A DNA stretch of 14,196 nt from the NCBI GenBank assembly GCA_964629505.1, contig CAZVQR010000014.1, positions 1-14,196 on the forward strand, in the 5' to 3' direction. This DNA comes from 2-02-FULL-44-35 sp964629505. Its GTDB lineage: Bacteria; Patescibacteriota; Minisyncoccia; Phycocordibacterales; DSPV01. Every line of letters begins with the position of its first letter. Positions within the stretch are counted from its first letter, which is position 1. Below, piece after piece: positions 6,725-12,558 of this stretch. The position numbers were made by a program, and so were the translations under genes. A model generated the notes under the pieces. The model saw only the letters and a list, made by a program, of their open reading frames with translations, ran no database searches and was not told the origin of the DNA.

Positions 6725-7363
6725 TTATACCTTTTTCAATACCACAATGTCTCCTTCTTTGCCTTCCAAATCCTTTTTCTTGAGCGTCAATTTTTCTTCG
6801 GCTTTTTCGTCTTCAGCACCGCCTTCTTTGAGAAAAGTTTTCAAAGTATTTTTGTCTCCAACCTCGCCAAAATGAATGGGAATAATAATTTTTGGTTCCA
6901 GCGACACCGCCACTTTGTAAGCATCAGCTGGACCCAAAACGCCGTTGCCGCCGATTGGCACAAATAAAATATCCACCCCTTCGGCCACTTCCTGAACCGA
7001 TGCCGGCAAGTTGGTGGTATTAAGGGCGCCCAAAAAACAAATTTTAATGCCTTCCAGTGTTACCAAATAAATTGTATTGCGTAATTTTTCGCCGCCATAA
7101 ACCGATTCGCCGCCCGCTAAACCTTCGGCAAAAATGCCTTTGATTTCGTATTCGCCTGGACCAGAAACGACAAACGGTTTGCGTTCGCCATAAGCGACAT
7201 TTTCCGCGCCATTCATGTCGGGATGATTTAAGGAAATGAAAGCGATGTCGGCTCCGAATCTGGTCGCGCCAAATTTAGAATCCTTGGAGACTGGATTAAA
7301 AACCAGCACTTTATCCCCGAATTGGACTTTGACGCATTCCACTCCATGATATGAGATAATCAT
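6725..7363 (-). CDS. Metallo-beta-lactamase-fold protein with degenerate metal site
   Basis: The 212-residue protein has the layout of the UlaG/COG2220-type MBL fold (Lactamase_B_3): MIISYHGVECVKV (strands 1-2), FGADIAFISLNHPDMNG (37-52), VSGPGEYEIKG (66-76), KICFLGAL (107-114), VDILFVPIGG (130-139) and IIIPIHFGE (159-167). The usual HxHxDH is replaced by LNHPDM (45-50), keeping only H47 and D49, and the usual GD after the fifth core strand is GA (112-113). H164 is kept. It therefore probably has a changed or missing dinuclear metal centre. I recall similar LNHPDMNG versions in other CPR genomes, so the change may be a family trait. The tail (about 175-212) is lysine/glutamate rich. It heads a two-gene unit with the downstream membrane protein. 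Confidence 0.85.
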   Translation of the reverse strand: MIISYHGVECVKVQFGDKVLVFNPVSKDSKFGATRFGADIAFISLNHPDMNGAENVAYGERKPFVVSGPGEYEIKGIFAEGLAGGESVYGGEKLRNTIYLVTLEGIKICFLGALNTTNLPASVQEVAEGVDILFVPIGGNGVLGPADAYKVAVSLEPKIIIPIHFGEVGDKNTLKTFLKEGGAEDEKAEEKLTLKKKDLEGKEGDIVVLKKV

Positions 7364-7371
7364 ATTATAAT

Positions 7372-7398
7372 TCTATAACAGTACCGCTTTGTTGACAA
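7372..7398 (-). promoter_or_regulatory. Promoter of the MBL-fold gene
   Basis: The minus strand has TTGTCA (-35, 7398-7393), a 15-nt spacer and TGT-TATAGA (-10, 7377-7372). The ATG at 7363 is 8 nt past the -10 box, so a near-leaderless transcript is expected. The -35 box overlaps that of the divergent plus-strand gene by 5 bp. The 15-nt spacer is short, which lowers confidence. Confidence 0.45.
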
Positions 7399-7419
7399 TG
7401 AGTATATTAGAAGTAATCT
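7392..7419 (+). promoter_or_regulatory. Promoter of the lone zinc-finger-like gene
   Basis: The plus strand has a consensus TTGACA (7392-7397), a 16-nt spacer and TAATCT (7414-7419). This places the transcript start near 7426 and gives a leader of about 30 nt. The leader carries AAAGG (7444-7448) 7 nt before the ATG, one of the few SD-like sequences in the window. Confidence 0.6.
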
Positions 7420-7455
7420 ATTGTCAGAACAGAAACCTCCAACGAAAGGCAAAGT

Positions 7456-7782
7456 ATGGCTCATATACAAGAATGCAGATACTGCTCTGGTGGTGTAGTG
7501 AACTCTCCTTGGCATCCGGAATGCCGGCTGGCGAAACTTGAAGACCTGTTGTATCGCGTACGGCTGGAGATGTGTCATGTAAATGGTGTTTCTAGGAGTC
7601 TTAAGCAGGAAGTTCTAAACGAAACATTCCGTTCAAAAGAAGGGATTGAACAGGAACGCAGTGAAGCGGATCAGCGACGAAGTGCGAAAGTATTATGGCA
7701 GATCGCACATGATGCGGCGTTGCGGGGATTCATTGAAGAGTGGGAAAAGACAAATCCCGACCCTGACCCACCCACTTACTAG
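7456..7782 (+). CDS. Small protein with N-terminal CxxC-HxxC zinc-finger-like motif, unknown function
   Basis: I do not recognise a family for this 108-residue protein. Its N-terminus has CRYC (C7, C10), then HPEC (H20, C23), a CX2C-X9-HX2C pattern that looks like a small zinc ribbon or treble clef. It is followed by a likely helical, charged region (about 26-100, for example LAKLEDLLYRVRLEM and QERSEADQRRSAKVLWQIAHDAALRGFIEEW) and a PDPDPP tail. It stands alone on the plus strand between minus-strand housekeeping genes, with a consensus promoter, an SD-like AAAGG and its own terminator. That isolation suggests an accessory gene gained as a unit. The zinc motif could serve nucleic-acid or protein binding; this is inference. 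Confidence 0.75.
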   Translation: MAHIQECRYCSGGVVNSPWHPECRLAKLEDLLYRVRLEMCHVNGVSRSLKQEVLNETFRSKEGIEQERSEADQRRSAKVLWQIAHDAALRGFIEEWEKTNPDPDPPTY

Positions 7783-7803
7783 CCAGAATTAACTGGCCAA
7801 CCA

Positions 7804-7836
7804 AAAAGGCGACCTCACGGCCGCCTTTTCTTTTTT
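7804..7836 (+). terminator. Rho-independent terminator, probably bidirectional
   Basis: Stem AAAAGGCG/CGCCTTTT (7804-7811/7822-7829), an A-C mismatch, a 2-bp cap CC/GG and a TCAC loop, followed by CTTTTTT. On the minus strand the stem is followed by TTTTT-GG, so it can also end groEL transcripts. A smaller hairpin GCCAG/CTGGC (7782-7797) lies just before it. Confidence 0.85.
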
Positions 7837-7853
7837 ACTAGATCTGATCTAGT
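7837..7853. repeat. 17-bp perfect palindrome across the groEL stop codon
   Basis: ACTAGATC-T-GATCTAGT has two 8-bp arms around one base, and the groEL TAG stop (7851-7849) lies in the right arm. It contains two GATC sites. It could be a protein-binding or recombination site, or chance. Confidence 0.6.
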
Positions 7854-9507
7854 ATTCCATCTCTCCGCCTCCCATACCGCCCGGCATTGGCGGTTTCTTT
7901 TCCTCCGGCTCATCGGCAATCGCCGCTTCGGTGGTGAGCAAAATGGCGGCGGCGCTGGCAGCGTTTTCCAAACCACTGCGACTAACTTTTACCGGATCAA
8001 TAATACCGGCAACTAACATATCAGATACCATTTCGTCTTTAAGAGCGTCATAACCGGCATTGCCTTTGGCAACACGAATTTTTTCTACAATCACCGAGCC
8101 ATCGTCTTTACCGGCATTAATCGCGATTTGGCGCAACGGCGATTCCAGCGCTTTAAGCACGATACTAAAACCGACTTCAAATTCTTTGGTAAAATTTTTG
8201 CCTTTAGCTTTTTCCCGTTCTAGCCAATCACTGGCTTTGCCGCCCGCTCGAATAAATGCCACGCCGCCGCCAGCCACTATTCCTTCGGCAATCGCCGCTT
8301 TGGTGGCATTAACCGCATCTTCAATTTTTAATTTTAAATATTTCATTTCCGTTTCGGTCGCCGCGCCAACGCGAATCACTGCCACGCCACTGGATAATTT
8401 GGCAATACGTTCATCCAATTTTTCAATATCATACTTGGAATCGAGCGCTTCCTTTTGTTTTTTAAGCGAAACCACCTGCGCTTCAATTTCCGGTTTCTTA
8501 CCTTTGCCACCGATAATTATGGTTTTGTCTTTATTAGCCACCACCCGTCGCGCTTGCCCGAGCATTTTTATTTCAATATTTTCTAATTTAATACCCAGTT
8601 CTTCGGAGACCACTTTGGCGCCGATAGTCACGGCAATGTCACCGAGCAAATCCTTTTTCCTATCGCCGTAGCCCGGCGCTTTGACTGCCAAAACATTAAA
8701 CGCACCGCGCAATTTATTTAAAACGAAAGTCGTCAGCGCTTCGCCTTCCACTTCTTCGGCGATAATTACCAAATCCTTTTTACCAGTAGTCGCCAATTTT
8801 TCCAGTAATGGCAGAATTTCTTTGATGCCGGAAATTTTTCTGTCCGTAACCAAAATCATTGGGTCGTGATATTCCGCCTCCATCCGTTCGGCATTGGTTA
8901 TCATGTAAGGAGAGACATAACCCTTATCAAATTCCAAACCTTCTACCACTTCCGAATCTACGCCGATGGTTTGAGCTTCTTCCACCGTCACCACGCCGTC
9001 TTTACCAACTTTATCAATGGTATCGGCGATGATCCGACCCACTTCTTCGTTTTCGGAAGAAATCGCCGCTACTTGCCGGATTTCTTCTTTACCTTTAATC
9101 GGTTTGGCAATTTCTTTTAATGCTTTGACGACTAACTCGGTGGCTTTTTCAATACCGCCGCGAATTGCCATAGCGTTAGCGCCGAGACCGGTTTGGCGCA
9201 AACCTTCGGCAAAAATTGTTTGAGTTAAAATTACCGAAGTGGTGGTGCCGTCGCCGGCGACATCATTGGTTTTGCTGGCAACTTCTTTGGCGATTTCCGC
9301 GCCCATATTTTCAAATTTGTCCTTAAGCGTAATTTCTTTGGCAATGGTAACGCCGTCATTGGTAATAGTCGGCGCGCCGTAGCCGCGGTCAAAAACCACA
9401 TTGCGGCCGCGCGGCCCGATAGTAATTTTCACCGCGTCCGCCACTTTATCCACGCCGCGTTTCAGCGCTTTCCGCGCGTCTTCGTTGTATAAAATTTTTT
9501 TACTCAT
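7849..9507 (-). CDS. groL: Chaperonin GroEL (Hsp60)
   Basis: GroEL is the 14-mer folding chamber that works with GroES in the cytoplasm. This 552-residue copy is full length. The ATP site is intact: TIGPRGRN (29-36), DGTTTS (86-91), the catalytic aspartate in KIEDAVNATKAA (D397) and GIVAGGGVAF (409-418). The apical domain (about 190-375) carries the usual substrate and GroES contact surface. The C-terminal tail is a short GGMGGG-type repeat ending EMEY. It follows groES after 16 nt in the same operon. The stop codon lies inside a 17-bp palindrome. No strong SD precedes the ATG (CAAGAAAAT). Gene-level divergence from other GroEL cannot be judged without a search. Confidence 0.98.
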   Translation of the reverse strand: MSKKILYNEDARKALKRGVDKVADAVKITIGPRGRNVVFDRGYGAPTITNDGVTIAKEITLKDKFENMGAEIAKEVASKTNDVAGDGTTTSVILTQTIFAEGLRQTGLGANAMAIRGGIEKATELVVKALKEIAKPIKGKEEIRQVAAISSENEEVGRIIADTIDKVGKDGVVTVEEAQTIGVDSEVVEGLEFDKGYVSPYMITNAERMEAEYHDPMILVTDRKISGIKEILPLLEKLATTGKKDLVIIAEEVEGEALTTFVLNKLRGAFNVLAVKAPGYGDRKKDLLGDIAVTIGAKVVSEELGIKLENIEIKMLGQARRVVANKDKTIIIGGKGKKPEIEAQVVSLKKQKEALDSKYDIEKLDERIAKLSSGVAVIRVGAATETEMKYLKLKIEDAVNATKAAIAEGIVAGGGVAFIRAGGKASDWLEREKAKGKNFTKEFEVGFSIVLKALESPLRQIAINAGKDDGSVIVEKIRVAKGNAGYDALKDEMVSDMLVAGIIDPVKVSRSGLENAASAAAILLTTEAAIADEPEEKKPPMPGGMGGGEMEY

Positions 9508-9523
9508 ATTTTCTTGCTGTAAG

Positions 9524-9838
9524 CTATTTAATAATCGCTAAAATATTTTCCTCTTTGATAATAAATAATTCTTCGTCGTCAACCTTCACTTCATCATAGC
9601 CGTATTTGGAAAAGAGCACTCGGTCGCCTTCTTTAACGCGCGGCTTGATAAGTTTGCCGTCTTCATAACGGCCTTCGCCGACCGCCAGCACTTTGCCTTG
9701 TTCCGGTTTTTCTTTGGAAACAGTGTCAGGAATAATGATGCCGGAGTTGGTTTTAGTGGCAAGTTCATCCGTGGCTATCGGTTTAATCAAAACTCGGTCA
9801 CCGAGAGGAAAAATTTTCTTCGGTTTATCTTTTGTCAT
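9524..9838 (-). CDS. groS: Co-chaperonin GroES (Hsp10)
   Basis: GroES forms the heptameric lid on GroEL. The 104-residue protein shows the family pattern: PLGDRVLIKPI near the N-terminus (11-21), the mobile loop region ATKTNSGIIIPDT (27-39, with the hydrophobic III that contacts GroEL), KPEQGKVLAVGEGR, VKEGDRVLFSKYGYDEVKVDDEELFIIKEENILAII at the end. The start ATG at 9838 follows a clear promoter after about 30 nt. No SD is seen. No CIRCE operator (TTAGCACTC-N9-GAGTGCTAA) lies upstream, so HrcA control is not supported. Confidence 0.97.
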   Translation of the reverse strand: MTKDKPKKIFPLGDRVLIKPIATDELATKTNSGIIIPDTVSKEKPEQGKVLAVGEGRYEDGKLIKPRVKEGDRVLFSKYGYDEVKVDDEELFIIKEENILAIIK

Positions 9839-9873
9839 ATTTTAAGCCATTTTTTAATAATAATCGTTTACCT

Positions 9874-9901
9874 AGTATATTTACCGCCGGCGTTTTGTAA
9901 A
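9874..9901 (-). promoter_or_regulatory. groESL promoter
   Basis: The minus strand has TTTACA (-35, 9901-9896), a 16-nt spacer and TATACT (-10, 9879-9874), each one base off consensus. The start should fall near 9867, giving a leader of about 30 nt before groES. The -35 box lies 3 bp from that of the divergent plus-strand promoter. Confidence 0.7.
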
Positions 9902-9904
9902 GTA

Positions 9905-9933
9905 TTGACAGAATAATAACGATATGCTAACCT
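9905..9933 (+). promoter_or_regulatory. Promoter of the lone gene at 10097
   Basis: A perfect TTGACA (9905-9910), a 17-nt spacer and TAACCT (9928-9933) preceded by TGC, forming an extended -10. The -10 hexamer itself is weak. The transcript would begin near 9940 and have a leader of about 157 nt. Confidence 0.5.
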
Positions 9934-9939
9934 ATTTGT

Positions 9940-10096
9940 GGCTAAAGTAGACCTCAAGATTGAGATCTCCAATCGTTCAACCGACGAAATGTTTGTGTAT
10001 TTCATAACACTCTATTTTACAAGAGTGTCCTAATAGATTTGGGAATCTACGGAGTTCTTTGAGAATCGTAAACCGACAACAAACAATTACCAAATT
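9940..10096 (+). other. Structured 5' leader with three hairpins
   Basis: Three stem-loops precede the gene: AGA-C-CTCA/TGAG-A-TCT (9949-9968, loop AGAT), ACACTCT/AGAGTGT (10007-10013/10022-10028, 8-nt loop) and TAGATT/AATCTA (10034-10049, loop TGGG). No known riboswitch motif is recognised. The start codon has no SD. The region may be a cis-acting regulatory RNA or hold a small RNA; both are inferences. Confidence 0.5.
9970..9980 (+). repeat. 11-bp direct repeat, copy 1
   Basis: CAATCGTTCAA here matches 10556-10566 exactly. The two copies bracket the lone gene at 10097 and most of its leader, but not its promoter. Confidence 0.4.
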
Positions 10097-10504
10097 ATGA
10101 AAGAAAAACCGAAGAAAATATTCTGGTTTTATCGTGAAAGTGCAAAGTGCTTTGCCGAATGCACACCCGAACACATTCTCATTCAGGCAGAAAACTTTAA
10201 GCGGGCTCTTGGTATTTTTCTGCAGGAACGCGGAACCAAGATCCGAGGTCGTTCTCTTACTACTCTGAATCCCAAAACGCCCAAGGCGTTTTACAAGACG
10301 CAGATTGAGAGATGTAAAAAAATCAATGGTCGAAGCACCCTAAGACCTCTGGCTATGTTTGATGAATTAGTGCCACCTAACAGAAGTGCCGAGCTTTTTT
10401 GCACTTTCAAGGACGGCATGTGGTTCGTTGGGGAATTGGAAATAAAGGAAGGGATATTCTTCAATGTGGTGGAAAATTTCTCAAGTCATTTTACTGGACT
10501 TTGA
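10097..10504 (+). CDS. Hypothetical protein, lone accessory gene
   Basis: I do not recognise this 135-residue protein. It has no signal peptide or membrane helix. The first part is basic (MKEKPKKIFWFYRESAKCFAECTPEHILIQAENFKRALGIF); the middle is lysine/arginine rich (GTKIRGRSLTTLNPKTPKAFYKTQIERCKKINGRSTLRPL); and the end is a likely beta-rich stretch (SAELFCTFKDGMWFVGELEIKEGIFFNVVENF). The basic middle would suit nucleic-acid binding, but this is only inference. Like the gene at 7456 it stands alone on the plus strand between minus-strand housekeeping operons, with its own promoter and terminator. It differs in having a long hairpin-rich leader. No neighbouring antitoxin-like frame is present. 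Confidence 0.7.
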   Translation: MKEKPKKIFWFYRESAKCFAECTPEHILIQAENFKRALGIFLQERGTKIRGRSLTTLNPKTPKAFYKTQIERCKKINGRSTLRPLAMFDELVPPNRSAELFCTFKDGMWFVGELEIKEGIFFNVVENFSSHFTGL

Positions 10505-10512
10505 GAACACAA

Positions 10513-10550
10513 AAAGAGGACACTCTCGTGCCCTCTTTCTTTTTGTCTTT
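10513..10550 (+). terminator. Rho-independent terminator, probably bidirectional
   Basis: Stem AAAGAGG/CCTCTTT (10513-10519/10532-10538), an A-C mismatch, a CAC/GTG cap and a TCTC loop, followed by CTTTTTGTCTTTTT. On the minus strand the stem is followed by TTTTTG, so it can also end the rpmF-nusB-rnc transcript. Its design is the same as the terminator at 7804. Confidence 0.88.
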
Positions 10551-10729
10551 TTATTCAATCGTTCAATTTCAAAATTGGAACAGTCCTTATCTTATTGTCG
10601 ATTCTATTGAAAATGACAAAACGATTTATCTTTGCCATAAGCAACTTACAATAAGGATACACGATCGTTAAACCTTATTGCGTAAACATAAATATGTGTA
10701 AATATGTGTGAGTTGTGCGTGTATAAATT
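10551..10729. other. Gene-free A+T-rich spacer with small repeats
   Basis: No gene is seen between the terminator and the end of rnc. It holds CAATTT-CA-AAATTG (10564-10577), an inverted pair CTTATTGT/ACAATAAG (10591-10598/10648-10655), a tandem AAATATGTGT duplication (10690-10709), and a copy of CAATCGTTCAA (10556-10566) that also occurs at 9970-9980. Confidence 0.6.
10556..10566 (+). repeat. 11-bp direct repeat, copy 2
   Basis: CAATCGTTCAA, the second exact copy, lies just after the terminator of the lone gene at 10097. Confidence 0.4.
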
Positions 10730-11419
10730 TTAATTCCAGTTTTTTGCTTTGAGGCCGGCGGAAGCGGCAGCTTGCTCGGCATCCTGTTTGGATTTACCCT
10801 CGCCTTCCGCCACTTTTTCTTTGCCGAGAAAAACACCGATGGTAAAATGTTTATCGTGGTCGGGACCGATTTCTTTGAGCGTTTCGTAAGAAGGAGTGAT
10901 GCCGGCAATCTCCTGGGCTTTTTCTTGAAAATGACTTTTAGCGTCTAGCCAGAAACCTTCTTTGATGATTTTCGGCAGAAGCGGAAAAAGATTTTCACCG
11001 ACAAATTTTTCCGCCACTTTATAACCTTGGTCGAGAAAAATCGCGCCGATAAGCGCTTCAATGGCATTGGCTAAAATGTATTGGCGCGCCCGGCCAGTGT
11101 CTTTGGCTTCGCCTCGCGACAACAGCATAAAATCGTTCATTTTAATTTTATTAGCCGCTTCTGCCATGGTGTTGGCGTTGACTAAAGCCGAACGCAAGGA
11201 AGTCATTTCGCCCTCGTTGTAATCGGGATATTTTTCGTAAAGATGAGCGGTGACAATCAGTTCCAGAACCGCGTCACCCAAAAATTCCAACCGTTCGTTG
11301 TGTTCCAAATTCGTCTTGCGATTTTCGTTGATATAGGAACGATGGGTAAACGCTTGTTTTAAAAGCGCTCTGTCCGAAAAATCAACACTGATATTCTTTT
11401 CAAATTCACTAAAATTCAT
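10730..11419 (-). CDS. rnc: Ribonuclease III
   Basis: RNase III cuts double-stranded RNA, including rRNA precursors. The 229-residue protein has the catalytic domain with signature NERLEFLGDAVL (41-52, with E42, E45, D49) and ILANAIEALIGAIFLDQG (115-132). There the E. coli D114 position is N118, a substitution I recall from several bacterial lineages, and the catalytic E121 is kept. A dsRNA-binding domain lies at about 158-226 (DAKSHFQEKAQE... GEGKSKQDAEQAAASAGL). Its ATG overlaps the TGA of the nusB fusion by 4 nt, and AGGGA precedes it, so translation is probably coupled. It is the last gene of the operon. Confidence 0.97.
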   Translation of the reverse strand: MNFSEFEKNISVDFSDRALLKQAFTHRSYINENRKTNLEHNERLEFLGDAVLELIVTAHLYEKYPDYNEGEMTSLRSALVNANTMAEAANKIKMNDFMLLSRGEAKDTGRARQYILANAIEALIGAIFLDQGYKVAEKFVGENLFPLLPKIIKEGFWLDAKSHFQEKAQEIAGITPSYETLKEIGPDHDKHFTIGVFLGKEKVAEGEGKSKQDAEQAAASAGLKAKNWN

Positions 11420-12306
11420 TTGTTCCCTAATAATAAGTTAACTCCTTTGGTGACAATCGGTAGAATATCATTGTAAAAATTCAAGTCAATGATGTCGCGC
11501 AAGCGGAACCAGCGGGCATCATCCAAACCGCCGGTTTTTGCTAATTTTAAATCGTCAAATTTTGTTTCCGCTAAATAATAAATTACTTGCTTGCGAATTT
11601 TACCTTTCTCCGGATGAGAGGCGATGTATTCGTTGCGGCCGAGGCAATCTTTGGCCTTAAGTTTCAAACCAATTTCTTGACAAACCGCCCGCTCTGTGCC
11701 GAGCAATTCGTTTTCGCCTTCAGCTAAATGACCTTTGGACAAGGTCCAATGGCCAAAAATATCATGGACTAAAGCTACATAAATTTCACCTTGATGGCGA
11801 GAAAAAACCAAAGCCCCGCCGAGCCGTTCAACCGGAAATTTAGTTGGGTCGGTTCTTTTTCTAGCGGAAGTTTCGTCTTTGCCCGGTTCGCCGAGTTCTT
11901 TGTAAATAGAACCCATAACGCCGTTGACGAAGCGACCGCTGTTCTCGCCGCCGTAAGTTTTTGCCAGTTCAATCGCCTCGTTGATCGCCACTTTCGCCGG
12001 CACTTCAGCGCGTTTGGCGAATAAAAGTTCATAGAGACCGACCCGTAAAACATTGCGGTCGGCACAGGAAATTTTATCTAAGGGCCAATCGGGCGCCGCC
12101 TTGCTTATAATGGTGTCCAAATCTTCGCGTTTTTTTATAATATTTAAAAAGAGAGAGTCAGCGAAAGAATGCTCTCCCATACCGGGAGCAAATTCAGCGA
12201 GGTTTTGCTGTAAAATTTGCTTCGCTTCGCCGTCGCTTTTTTGGGCAAAATCCCATTCAAAAAGCGATTGAAGAACTATTGAACGAGCTAAATGCCTGTT
12301 GGCCAT
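11416..12306 (-). CDS. nusB: NusB-Nudix fusion protein
   Basis: Residues 1 to about 138 are a complete NusB (NRHLARSIVLQSLFEWDF at the N-terminus, DKISCADRNVLRVGLYELLF at 77-96, VPAKVAINEAIELAKTYGGENSGRFVNGVMGSIY at 102-135), the antitermination factor that binds boxA RNA with S10/NusE. After a charged linker (about 139-157) comes a Nudix hydrolase-like domain (about 158-296). Its Nudix box runs G192-x5-E198-x7-R206 to G213, but REUxEE reads RAVCQE: the first glutamate is Ala (A207) and the next Gln (Q210), leaving E211. Hydrolase activity is therefore doubtful; a ligand-sensing role is possible. I recall NusB-Nudix proteins in other Parcubacteria, so the fusion is probably real. It lies 12 nt after rpmF and overlaps rnc by 4 nt. 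Confidence 0.92.
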   Translation of the reverse strand: MANRHLARSIVLQSLFEWDFAQKSDGEAKQILQQNLAEFAPGMGEHSFADSLFLNIIKKREDLDTIISKAAPDWPLDKISCADRNVLRVGLYELLFAKRAEVPAKVAINEAIELAKTYGGENSGRFVNGVMGSIYKELGEPGKDETSARKRTDPTKFPVERLGGALVFSRHQGEIYVALVHDIFGHWTLSKGHLAEGENELLGTERAVCQEIGLKLKAKDCLGRNEYIASHPEKGKIRKQVIYYLAETKFDDLKLAKTGGLDDARWFRLRDIIDLNFYNDILPIVTKGVNLLLGNK

Positions 12307-12318
12307 TTTTACTTTTTT

Positions 12319-12549
12319 TTAATGAACCTCTTTGGAAGCCTTATCTTTCTTTCTCTTCTCCTTTTTCGCCCGAATAGCCAACATATCCACTACCAGTCGA
12401 CCACGATACTTACCGCAGTTTTCGCAAAGCCGGTGGCGCAAGTGCATGACATTGCAATTAGCGCACTTAGCCAGTCGCGGCTCTTTCAGCGCGTGATGGC
12501 TTCGCCTATGACCGGTATGGGACCGGGTGCTACGCATTCGAACGACCAT
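12319..12549 (-). CDS. rpmF: Ribosomal protein L32
   Basis: L32 is a small zinc-ribbon protein of the large ribosomal subunit. From the ATG at 12549 it has 76 residues: MVVRMRSTRSHTGHRRSHHAL, then a four-cysteine zinc ribbon CANC...CENC (about 29-32 and 42-45) with HLRHRLCENCGKYRGR, and a basic tail (KKEKRKKDKASKEVH). The open frame continues 13 codons upstream to 12588, but those codons cross the promoter and do not match L32, so the internal ATG is preferred. It is the first gene of rpmF-nusB-rnc. In many bacteria rpmF precedes fatty-acid genes that end near rnc; here those genes are missing, fitting a CPR genome without fatty-acid synthesis (inference). Confidence 0.94.
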   Translation of the reverse strand: MVVRMRSTRSHTGHRRSHHALKEPRLAKCANCNVMHLRHRLCENCGKYRGRLVVDMLAIRAKKEKRKKDKASKEVH

Positions 12550-12558
12550 AGTGCCAAT

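Noticed and set aside
8060..8671. 203-residue open frame on the plus strand opposite groEL
   Set aside because: It lies fully antisense to the highly conserved groEL and is Ser/Ala/Ile-rich with no protein character of its own.
9839..9904. CIRCE/HrcA operator upstream of groES
   Set aside because: The TTAGCACTC-N9-GAGTGCTAA pattern is absent; only the promoter is visible.
7456..10504. Toxin-antitoxin or defence system formed by the lone plus-strand genes
   Set aside because: The two genes are over 2 kb apart, each is alone, and neither shows a known toxin, antitoxin, nuclease or defence motif.
10675..10908. 77-residue minus-strand frame overlapping the rnc 3' end
   Set aside because: It is a frame-shifted shadow of the RNase III dsRNA-binding domain.
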